Assembly: GCA_023145125.1 (NCBI GenBank)
Contig: JAGLEK010000120.1
Span: 1-5,764, forward strand
Direction: 5' to 3'
DNA: 5,764 nucleotides
Source of the DNA: Bacteroidales bacterium
GTDB taxonomy: Bacteria > Bacteroidota > Bacteroidia > Bacteroidales > B18-G4
A model generated the notes under the pieces. It saw only the letters and a list, made by a program, of their open reading frames with translations. It did not search any database and was not told where the DNA came from. Each line of letters opens with the position of its first letter. Position 1 is the stretch's first letter. Both the position numbers and the translations under genes were made by a program. This document shows, piece after piece, positions 1 to 5,399 of this stretch.

Positions 1-35
1 TTGGGCGTTAGGCATCAGTCACCAGGCGCCGGGCC
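1..35. repeat. Degenerate G/C-rich heptamer repeat, five units
   Basis: Five consecutive 7-bp units are visible. The first is TTGGGCG, and the others are degenerate variants such as TTAGGCA and CCAGGCG. The array may extend left of the window. A related array in the opposite orientation lies at 71-98, so TTGGGCG (1-7) is the exact complement of CGCCCAA (92-98). The stretch between them (36-70) is AT-rich and shows no gene. No function is assigned. Confidence 0.5.
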
Positions 36-70
36 GTTTTGTCGGATAAAGTTAAGTAATAAATATTAAT

Positions 71-98
71 CCGGCAATGCCCACCGCCCATCGCCCAA
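71..98. repeat. G/C-rich heptamer repeat, inverted relative to 1-35
   Basis: Four in-phase 7-bp units are seen: CCGGCAA, TGCCCAC, and then two units differing only at the last base (CGCCCAT and CGCCCAA). Read on the minus strand they are TGGGCG-like, matching the units at 1-35. The right edge runs directly into the A tract that forms the U-run of the minus-strand terminator at 97-130. Confidence 0.55.
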
Positions 99-130
99 AA
101 AAAACGCCCTCTCAAAATGGGAGGACGCTT
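97..130 (-). terminator. Rho-independent terminator of the acidic-protein gene
   Basis: On the minus strand, GCGTCCTC (from 128-121) pairs with GAGGGCGT (from 111-104) across a loop of about nine bases. This gives an eight-pair stem with two G-U wobbles, which flanking A-T pairs can extend. A run of eight T residues (97-104) follows at once. The stem starts about 20 bp after the stop codon of the minus-strand gene at 150, where its terminator is expected. Confidence 0.8.
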
Positions 131-149
131 CTTAATAGCTCAAACAATG

Positions 150-983
150 TTAATCGTCATCTTTTTTCTTCTTTTTCTTTTTTTTGTCTTTCTCTTTATC
201 CTTGTCATGGTCGTGGTCATGTTCCACTTCCTCTTCGGTTAGAATAATAACTTTCGTTTCCTTGACAACTTTAATGGATTCACCGTCGTCGCCTGTAGTC
301 ATTATGATCACAGTAGTGCTGTCGCTGTCCATTTTTTCCATGATGATATCATGGGTTATTTTTTCATTTCCATCACTGGTCCATATCATGATATCTTCAT
401 GTTTGCTGTCTCCTTCAGTACTCTTGATTGTATAGGTCACGACGGTATCTCCATCCTCGGTTTCAACCTCAACATTCATTGTCTTAGAAACGATTACTTT
501 GTGTTCTCCATCGTGCTTTTCATGTTTGCAATCAGCAGATTGTAACATAATAGTGATTGTACTGTCTCCATCGATCTCACTCACCCAGATGTTCTCATTG
601 CCTTCACCTCCGGTTTTTACCTCAACCACTACATTTTCACCATCGTCACTGTCAACAGAATAGAAATAAGCTGACTTGCTTGTTGGGGGTGATTTGATCA
701 TATATACCTTGGAACCTTCGTGAATATCAAGATCAATGTCCATTTCTTCCAATTTTTTCAGGAGTTCTTCATCATCGACCAGGGCTCCCCAATCCCCATC
801 AAAGTCTTCATCAAGTACAAAAGTTGTATCAATACTAATATTGCCGTCATCTTCTTCAACAATTTTGATCTTAACAACTTTCTCTTCTTCTTTTTCCTCC
901 TGGGCATTTGTCAGACTGAAGGTTAAACTTGCTATGATAAGCAGGATAATACTTTTCAGATACATCGTTCTGTTTTTTTTCAT
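150..983 (-). CDS. Exported, highly acidic protein with His-rich and poly-Lys tail, function unknown
   Basis: I do not recognise the family of this 277-aa protein. Residues 1-27 form a signal peptide with basic start MKKNR, hydrophobic core SIILLIIASL and likely cleavage at TNA-Q28. There is no lipobox Cys and no T9SS sorting tail, so a soluble periplasmic or secreted protein is inferred. The mature part is dominated by Asp and Glu and repeats a pattern of an acidic turn followed by an alternating beta-strand, for example around GENVVVEVK, GDSTITIML and GDTVVTYTIK. The only Cys (152) lies in a Cys/His cluster with His154, His157 and His161. The end is HDHDHD (255-260), then mixed Lys/Asp/Glu, eight Lys (267-274) and three Asp. 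Such a composition could bind divalent metal or be a polyelectrolyte, but this is inference. Met7 is an alternative start that keeps the signal peptide. The gene diverges from the kinase operon, has an operator-like array upstream and its own terminator. Confidence 0.85.
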   Translation of the reverse strand: MKKNRTMYLKSIILLIIASLTFSLTNAQEEKEEEKVVKIKIVEEDDGNISIDTTFVLDEDFDGDWGALVDDEELLKKLEEMDIDLDIHEGSKVYMIKSPPTSKSAYFYSVDSDDGENVVVEVKTGGEGNENIWVSEIDGDSTITIMLQSADCKHEKHDGEHKVIVSKTMNVEVETEDGDTVVTYTIKSTEGDSKHEDIMIWTSDGNEKITHDIIMEKMDSDSTTVIIMTTGDDGESIKVVKETKVIILTEEEVEHDHDHDKDKEKDKKKKKKKKDDD

Positions 984-1013
984 GGTGTGAATTTTCGTTT
1001 AACAATTGTACAG

Positions 1014-1047
1014 CAAAACTAAATATACCCGCTAAACGAGTGGTTAA
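1014..1047 (-). promoter_or_regulatory. Putative Bacteroidota-type promoter of the acidic-protein gene
   Basis: On the minus strand, TAGTTTTG (1021-1014) matches the Bacteroidota -7 consensus TAnnTTTG at every fixed position and lies about 30 bp before the start codon. No TTTG element is seen at the expected -33 position. The nearest GTTAA box (1043-1047) lies there instead, 21 bp from the -7 element. A good -7 element with a poor -33 element overlapped by an operator-like box suggests an activator-dependent promoter. Start-site position and activation are inferred. Confidence 0.55.
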
Positions 1048-1081
1048 AAGTAAGTTAAAAAAGGTTAAGGAAAGGTTAAAG
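1043..1081 (+). promoter_or_regulatory. Direct-repeat operator-like array, copy 1 (four GTTAA boxes)
   Basis: GTTAA occurs at 1043, 1054, 1064 and 1075, a spacing of 11, 10 and 11 bp, which is one helical turn per box. Positions 1053-1081 are identical over 29 bp to 1274-1302. TTAA-core direct repeats with an 11-bp period are known from OmpR/PhoB-family operators, such as the PmrA box. The adjacent operon encodes such a regulator. Copy 1 lies 60-98 bp upstream of the acidic-protein start codon, with the boxes inverted relative to that gene. Binding by the neighbouring regulator is inferred. Confidence 0.65.
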
Positions 1082-1145
1082 AATAGAGGATAGAGAATAG
1101 AGAATAGAGAACAAGGAACAAGGAATAAGAATGAGAATAAGAATG
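1080..1145. repeat. Purine-rich heptamer array (AGAATAG-like), ending in hexamers
   Basis: Seven in-phase 7-bp units span 1080-1128. They are AGAATAG or close variants such as AGGATAG, AGAACAA, GGAACAA and GGAATAA. From 1128 the period changes to 6 bp (AGAAT at 1128, 1134 and 1140). Almost every base on the plus strand is a purine apart from the T or C in each unit. It starts exactly where operator copy 1 ends. No coding potential is apparent. Confidence 0.75.
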
Positions 1146-1157
1146 GGGAAGGAAATT

Positions 1158-1220
1158 CGATATACGATATTTGATATACGATATTCGATATTCGATACTC
1201 GTTACTTGATATTCGATATT
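1158..1220. repeat. CGATATT heptamer array, nine units
   Basis: Nine 7-bp units follow each other without a phase break. Four are exactly CGATATT (1165, 1179, 1186, 1214). The rest are one- to three-base variants such as CGATATA, TGATATA, TGATATT, CGATACT and CGTTACT. The array lies between the two operator-like copies and only about 12 bp after the purine-rich array, with which it shares the period but not the sequence. It is AT-rich with many ATATCG/CGATAT half-palindromes and may be flexible or bendable. Confidence 0.85.
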
Positions 1221-1263
1221 CATAATACCATTCAGGGATGCCTTATTTTGGTAAAGCAGATGC

Positions 1264-1302
1264 GTTAATACACAGTTAAAAAAGGTTAAGGAAAGGTTAA
1301 AG
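1264..1302 (+). promoter_or_regulatory. Direct-repeat operator-like array, copy 2 (four GTTAA boxes)
   Basis: GTTAA occurs at 1264, 1275, 1285 and 1296, reproducing the 11, 10, 11-bp spacing of copy 1. Positions 1274-1302 are the exact 29-bp duplicate of 1053-1081. The first box (1264) lies outside the identical block but keeps the phase, which argues for selection on the spacing rather than only a recent copy. The array ends 38 bp before the kinase start codon, a good position for an activator or autoregulatory site of the kinase-regulator operon. Confidence 0.65.
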
Positions 1303-1320
1303 TTGTTATTTTCAATACAT

Positions 1321-1335
1321 TATTTAATAATTTTG
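1321..1335 (+). promoter_or_regulatory. Candidate -7 elements of the kinase-regulator operon
   Basis: TAATTTTG at 1328-1335 matches TAnnTTTG fully, but it ends only 5 bp before the kinase ATG. Transcription would then start at or next to the start codon, giving a leaderless mRNA. TATTTAAT at 1321-1328 is a poorer match but lies 20 bp after the last GTTAA box, close to the geometry seen at the divergent promoter. I cannot choose between them from sequence alone. Confidence 0.35.
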
Positions 1336-1340
1336 GGCTC

Positions 1341-3002
1341 ATGAACAGGCGCTTATTCATATTTGTGGTCATTTTGATGGGGATCTCCATGGCCGGGATC
1401 ATCCTCTTGCAGCTGTTCTGGATCCGCAATGCGATAAGCATACGTGAGGAACACTTCAATAAAACTGTTAACCTGGCACTGCGTGAAACCTCAGAAAAAC
1501 TTGAATCGCATGAAAACATTCTTCTTTTAGATGAGAAGATCTACGATTACGGCAGGCCTTCGGTCAGGGCAGGTTTCATTCCCGACAGCAATACCAGCCA
1601 AAAGATACTGATCTATGGAGATTCTTCTCATTCTACCTCTTACAGCTATTCTCTTTCAACAGAAGGAAACTCCGATGTGTTTGTGGAGGTTTGGTCGGAA
1701 ACAGATGATGACATTGGGGTAATTGAATATAAGCACGAGATAAGCGCTGATAGTATCAGGCATCATGTTTCACGTTTGAAAACTGACGTAAAGATCGATA
1801 CCTTAAGCAAGGTCTTCACCCATGACATCATATATATTGGTGAAGGTAACGATACTATTGTTGAGGGATCCGACAAAGGATATATTATCATAAAAAAGGC
1901 CCAGAACCTCAATGAAGCCTTCATCAAGATGGCCTATGAGATCGTATCAACCCCAATTCCAATTGAAAAAAGGATTGACACTGCTGTTCTGCATGAGGTG
2001 CTGACAGGTGAGTTGTTCAACAAGGGCATCCACGCTCCTTATGAATTCGCGGTGATGCAGATCGACAGCCTCAGGTCCTTTCCGATCTGCTCCAAAGGAT
2101 TTGATACCGAAGATATCGACAAAAAATATGTTGTAAGCATCTTCCCGAATGAGCTTCTTGATGAATCCAATTTGCTGATCGTGCAGTTTCCCGGCCGGAA
2201 TATACACCTGCTGAAATCAATAGCCTGGACCCTTTCAGTCTCCCTTTTGCTCACTTTGATCATCCTGGCCACCTTTGCAATCACCATCTTCATGATCCTG
2301 CGCCAGAAAAAGCTCTCCGACATTAAATCTGATTTCATAAACAATATGACGCATGAGTTCAAAACCCCTATTGCCACTGTTTCCCTGGCAGTGGATTCGA
2401 TAAATAATCCCAAAATCATTAAAGAAGAAAAAGAGGTAAGGTATTATACAGGTATTATCAGGGAAGAGATCCAGCGCATGAATAAGCAGGTGGAAAGCGT
2501 ACTGAGGATGTCACTCCTTGACAAGCATGAGCTTGAATTTAACTTAATCGAGACAGATATACATGAGCTCATTGACCGGACAGTTTCCAAGGTAAGCCTG
2601 TTGCTGAATGAAAGGAATGGGAAAATAGAAGTAGATGCAAAAGCGGAAGATGCGCTTGTAAAGATCGATCCCGATCATTTTACAAATGCCCTGCTTAATC
2701 TGCTTGACAATGCCATCAAGTATTCGGAAGCTGAACCGCAAATCGTGATAAGCACAAGGAATATGGATGATGGGCTTACAATCAGCGTTAAAGACCATGG
2801 CATGGGCATGAGCAAAGAGGTTCAGCAAAAAATATTTGACAAGTTCTATAGAAAAAGCTCCGGGAACATACATAACATCAAGGGCTTTGGACTTGGCCTT
2901 AGTTATGTAAAAGCCATTGTGGAAGCGTTTGGAGGAAGCATCAGCGTGAAAAGCGAAACGGGAAAAGGCAGCACATTTAATATCTTCTTACCAAAAAAAT
3001 GA
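1341..3002 (+). CDS. Sensor histidine kinase, RprX-like, two membrane segments
   Basis: A membrane histidine kinase of 553 aa that should autophosphorylate and pass the phosphate to the regulator encoded directly downstream. Transmembrane segment 1 is about residues 5-28 and segment 2 about 294-320. Between them lie about 265 extracytoplasmic residues that I cannot assign to a known sensor fold. The HisKA box holds the phospho-acceptor His338 in THEFKTPIA. The ATPase domain shows the N box (Asn453 to Asn457, NLLDNAIK), G1 box DHGMG (485-489), F box IFDKFYR (498-504) and G2 box GFGLGL (515-520), so all catalytic motifs are intact. There is no HAMP domain of normal length: only about 18 residues separate segment 2 from His338. 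There is no receiver domain. The wording around the H box resembles Bacteroides RprX. The start at 1341 gives a short basic end just before segment 1. The stop overlaps the regulator start by 4 nt, which suggests translational coupling. Confidence 0.95.
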   Translation: MNRRLFIFVVILMGISMAGIILLQLFWIRNAISIREEHFNKTVNLALRETSEKLESHENILLLDEKIYDYGRPSVRAGFIPDSNTSQKILIYGDSSHSTSYSYSLSTEGNSDVFVEVWSETDDDIGVIEYKHEISADSIRHHVSRLKTDVKIDTLSKVFTHDIIYIGEGNDTIVEGSDKGYIIIKKAQNLNEAFIKMAYEIVSTPIPIEKRIDTAVLHEVLTGELFNKGIHAPYEFAVMQIDSLRSFPICSKGFDTEDIDKKYVVSIFPNELLDESNLLIVQFPGRNIHLLKSIAWTLSVSLLLTLIILATFAITIFMILRQKKLSDIKSDFINNMTHEFKTPIATVSLAVDSINNPKIIKEEKEVRYYTGIIREEIQRMNKQVESVLRMSLLDKHELEFNLIETDIHELIDRTVSKVSLLLNERNGKIEVDAKAEDALVKIDPDHFTNALLNLLDNAIKYSEAEPQIVISTRNMDDGLTISVKDHGMGMSKEVQQKIFDKFYRKSSGNIHNIKGFGLGLSYVKAIVEAFGGSISVKSETGKGSTFNIFLPKK

Positions 3003-3694
3003 GCGGCAACTTAAAAATATTCATGGTTGAGGATGACAAGAACTTCGGGGCTGTCATGAGATCCTACCTGAACATTCATGATTACGACGTTGAATGGGTG
3101 GATGACGGAGCCCTGGCCTTAGAGGCATTTGAAAACCAGTCTTTCGACCTCTGCATTCTGGATGTCATGCTCCCTCATGTTGATGGATTTACTATCGCTG
3201 CCGGGATCAGGAAAAAAGATGAACACATCCCGATCATATTCCTCACTGCCAAGACCTTAAAAAAAGACATCCTGGAAGGCTTCCGCCTCGGGGCCGATGA
3301 CTATATCACCAAGCCTTTCGACTCAGAGGTATTGCTCATGAAGATCAAAGCCATCCTGAAAAGGAACAGCATGTTTAATTCAAACTCTGACCGGGATGAG
3401 TTTCAGGTTGGCAAATATCTTTTTAATGCATCCCTAAGAACCATCAGTTACGGAGCCGGTGAGCAAAAGCTTTCACCAAAGGAATCTGAGTTGCTCCGCA
3501 TGCTTTGTATCCACATGAATAAGGTTTTGCCACGGGAGGAAGCCCTGAACAGCATATGGGGCGAAGACAGCTATTTCACCACCCGCAGCATGGATGTGTT
3601 CATGAGCAAGCTACGCAAGTACCTGAAAGACGATCCCACTGTCGAGATAGGTACGGTTCATGGAAGGGGATACATTCTGAAGTCAGATATCTGA
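2999..3694 (+). CDS. OmpR/PhoB-family response regulator, RprY-like
   Basis: A two-domain transcription regulator of 231 aa, normal length for the family. The receiver domain (about 5-122) has the acidic pair Asp12/Asp13, phospho-acceptor Asp55 in LDVMLP, Thr83 and Lys105 in the KPF motif. The segment PIIFLTAKTLKKDILEGF is strikingly like RprY of Bacteroides and Porphyromonas as I remember it. A winged-helix DNA-binding domain follows (about 135-228), with the probable recognition helix around 195-208 and the wing ending in GRGYIL. The start codon sits inside the kinase stop (ATGA overlap), so the pair is co-transcribed and probably translationally coupled. OmpR-type regulators bind tandem direct repeats about 11 bp apart, so the GTTAA arrays at 1043 and 1264 are its most likely targets (inference). 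The last four codons and the stop fall inside a heptamer array, so the very C-terminus may vary between strains. Confidence 0.95.
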   Translation: MSGNLKIFMVEDDKNFGAVMRSYLNIHDYDVEWVDDGALALEAFENQSFDLCILDVMLPHVDGFTIAAGIRKKDEHIPIIFLTAKTLKKDILEGFRLGADDYITKPFDSEVLLMKIKAILKRNSMFNSNSDRDEFQVGKYLFNASLRTISYGAGEQKLSPKESELLRMLCIHMNKVLPREEALNSIWGEDSYFTTRSMDVFMSKLRKYLKDDPTVEIGTVHGRGYILKSDI

Positions 3695-3721
3695 AATCAG
3701 AAATCAGAAATTAGAAATTAA
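3680..3721. repeat. AAATCAG heptamer array overlapping the regulator 3' end
   Basis: Six in-phase 7-bp units are seen: AAGTCAG, ATATCTG, two identical AAATCAG, then AAATTAG and AAATTAA. The first two cover the final codons and stop of the response regulator, and the rest are intergenic. The perfect palindrome CAGATATCTG (3684-3693) lies across the first two units. The unit differs from the arrays at 1080 and 1158 but the 7-bp period is the same. Confidence 0.7.
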
Positions 3722-3725
3722 TTCC

Positions 3726-3759
3726 GAATTCAGATATCGTTTTTCTGGTATCTGAGTTC
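3726..3759 (+). terminator. Hairpin after the kinase-regulator operon, possible terminator
   Basis: GAATTCAGATA (3726-3736) pairs with TATCTGAGTTC (3749-3759), giving eleven pairs with one G-U wobble around a 12-base T-rich loop. No U-run follows the stem, so it is not a classical rho-independent terminator. It could stabilise the 3' end or end transcription with a factor. It lies 31 bp after the regulator stop codon. The 160-bp gap up to the next gene otherwise holds the heptamer array and a weak promoter candidate. Confidence 0.45.
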
Positions 3760-3802
3760 CGGCGCTTGTTAACCATCCGGCCCTTTCAATAAACCCTTCT
3801 GG

Positions 3803-3830
3803 TTTGGAAAAGAGAATATTTGTATATTTA
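3803..3830 (+). promoter_or_regulatory. Weak promoter candidate for the propeller-protein genes
   Basis: TTTG at 3803-3806 followed by TATATTTA at 3823-3830 (one mismatch to TAnnTTTG) could be -33 and -7 elements. The 16-bp spacing is shorter than the usual 19-21 bp. AATATTTG at 3815-3822 is an alternative -7 element with one mismatch. The leader would be about 20-30 nt, with no Shine-Dalgarno sequence before the ATG at 3856. Confidence 0.25.
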
Positions 3831-3855
3831 TAGCTGAATATAAACCTAATGCATT

Positions 3856-5388
3856 ATGAAAAATATCATTTCTGCTTTAATTCTTGCCATGTTCATGACA
3901 GGGACTACCTACTCCCAGGAAATATTATGGTCACGCAGTGAAAATGTGAACGACATTCTGGGAGGAGTGTTTTTGGGTAAGGATGCGAATAAAAACATCT
4001 ATGTTGGCGCTACCGGAAACATTGGTATGTACGTGATCAAATATGATCAGAATGGCATGTCGCAATTTATTGCCGGCGTCGACACGGCAAGATATTTCTG
4101 TGGAATGATCGTGACGCCTGATGGAAAATCATTCCTCGCGGGTGGACGCGATCAGACACCAAACGGCAGGGATGGGGCCCTTCTTGCTTATGAATCCAAT
4201 GGAACAGTAATTTATAACCAATATTACAATTTTGCTGATAAAATTGACAACTTCAAGGATCTTTTTGTTGATGACAACGAATATGCATATATCACAGGTA
4301 CAGCCCGTGATGCCATTGAGACCTATGCCCTGACCATTAAGTATTCACCCTCAGGGGCACCTCAATGGATACAACACTATGGTAAAACACTGGATGAGTA
4401 CAATGGCTTAAAGATAAACGTGAGTGCATCCGGAGATGTGTATGTGACGGGCAAGGTATTGGTAAACAGCACGCAGACCTGGGACGTATTTGTGCTCAAA
4501 TATGATGCAAACGGCAACCTTCTTTTTGACATTCAATACAACATCGGGGGATATACAGAATGTATCCCGACATTTGCATTACTTGATGATGATGGAAATC
4601 TGTATGTTGGTGGGCGTCTCACCACTTTGCAGCAAGTTGCAGGATTTGTGATCAGGATTACCAATGGAAATTTGATCTGGACAAAAATTATCACCGGCCC
4701 AAACGATGGAGCGGCATTTATGGATGCTACATTTGATTTCGAAGGCAATATCATTATAGCTGGATCAAATGATCCTGGCGATGCATATTTTGCCAAGATC
4801 TCCCCGACTGGTGATCTTATCTTTGAAAAAACCTATAACGGGATTGGTAACGACATGGATTTTTTCATTAAGGTTATTACAAAAGATGAATTTATATATT
4901 TCTGTGGTATGACCACCGGAATCGGAACCGATTGGGATTACCTGGTATTTAAAGCCAATACCGATGGTGAAAAAATGTGGGAGACGCATTATAATGGCTC
5001 CGGATACGGAAAAGATTTGCCCTATGATATCGTGCTGGATAATGAAGATAACGTGATCGTAACAGGTACATCGGATGAACAGGGAGTACAGGTTTGCACC
5101 ACCATTAAGTTTTCAAATTCCCTGGGTATTCAGGAGGATGATATTTCCGGAATAAAAACTCTCCAAATCTACCCCAACCCTGCCAATGCAATCCTTCACA
5201 TTGATTATGAAACTGTAAGCACTAATGCTTCCTACACCATTAGTGATATTAGCGGTAGAATTTTGAGTACAGGAATCTTTAATAATACAAATCAGGGAAT
5301 CGAAATTGCAAAGTATTCCAATGGCATTTATCTGCTCAGCATTCAAGATGGATCGAAGCGTTTCAATGCTAAGTTTGTTAAACATTAA
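3856..5388 (+). CDS. Secreted beta-propeller (SBBP-like repeat) protein with T9SS type A sorting domain
   Basis: Predicted to be exported by Sec and then delivered to the cell surface or medium by the type IX system. It is 510 aa long. Residues 1-20 are a signal peptide ending TTYS-Q21. About eight repeats of roughly 50 residues follow. Each has a beta strand of the type IYVxG, VTG or LAGG, with the conserved Gly at about 51, 96, 148, 199, 252, 303, 351 and 404. Many continue with a strand like VLKYDANGN and a Trp or Phe before a tyrosine-rich segment. This is the look of SBBP-type propeller repeats and fits an eight-bladed propeller. Residues about 433-510 are the Por secretion tail, with IYPNPA at 438-443, the middle motif SDISGRIL, NGIYLLSI, and a basic end KFVKH. 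No catalytic residues stand out. A binding, adhesive or structural role is more likely than an enzymatic one, but the ligand cannot be told. A tandem paralogue starts 11 nt after the stop. Confidence 0.9.
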   Translation: MKNIISALILAMFMTGTTYSQEILWSRSENVNDILGGVFLGKDANKNIYVGATGNIGMYVIKYDQNGMSQFIAGVDTARYFCGMIVTPDGKSFLAGGRDQTPNGRDGALLAYESNGTVIYNQYYNFADKIDNFKDLFVDDNEYAYITGTARDAIETYALTIKYSPSGAPQWIQHYGKTLDEYNGLKINVSASGDVYVTGKVLVNSTQTWDVFVLKYDANGNLLFDIQYNIGGYTECIPTFALLDDDGNLYVGGRLTTLQQVAGFVIRITNGNLIWTKIITGPNDGAAFMDATFDFEGNIIIAGSNDPGDAYFAKISPTGDLIFEKTYNGIGNDMDFFIKVITKDEFIYFCGMTTGIGTDWDYLVFKANTDGEKMWETHYNGSGYGKDLPYDIVLDNEDNVIVTGTSDEQGVQVCTTIKFSNSLGIQEDDISGIKTLQIYPNPANAILHIDYETVSTNASYTISDISGRILSTGIFNNTNQGIEIAKYSNGIYLLSIQDGSKRFNAKFVKH

Positions 5389-5399
5389 GAAATACGATT

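Noticed and set aside
150..983. Lipoprotein or T9SS cargo assignment for the acidic protein
   Set aside because: No Cys lies near the signal cleavage site, and the C-terminus is poly-Lys/Asp rather than a sorting domain.
184..990. Plus-strand reading frames opposite the acidic-protein gene, rich in Ser and Phe
   Set aside because: They are the complement of Asp/Glu/Lys codons of the minus-strand gene. They have no domain and no promoter, and the minus frame has a signal peptide and terminator.
1080..1220. CRISPR-like array
   Set aside because: Units are 7 bp, directly adjacent and degenerate, with no unique spacers and no cas gene nearby.
1043..1302. Terminal repeats of an inserted mobile element
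   Set aside because: The 29-bp copies are direct repeats enclosing only short arrays, with no transposase or inverted ends, and their box spacing extends beyond the identical block.
1947..2873. Minus-strand reading frames within the kinase gene
   Set aside because: They lie wholly inside a gene with all kinase motifs intact and show no recognisable features of their own.
3726..3759. Classical rho-independent terminator
   Set aside because: The stem is good but no U-run follows, so it is reported only as a possible terminator.
3768..3773. GTTAAC as a further operator box upstream of the propeller genes
   Set aside because: It is a single site without the 10-11-bp tandem partners that define the two arrays, so chance is a sufficient explanation.
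4533..5385. Minus-strand reading frames within the propeller gene
   Set aside because: They are complementary shadows of the repeat-containing, T9SS-tailed protein and have no support of their own.
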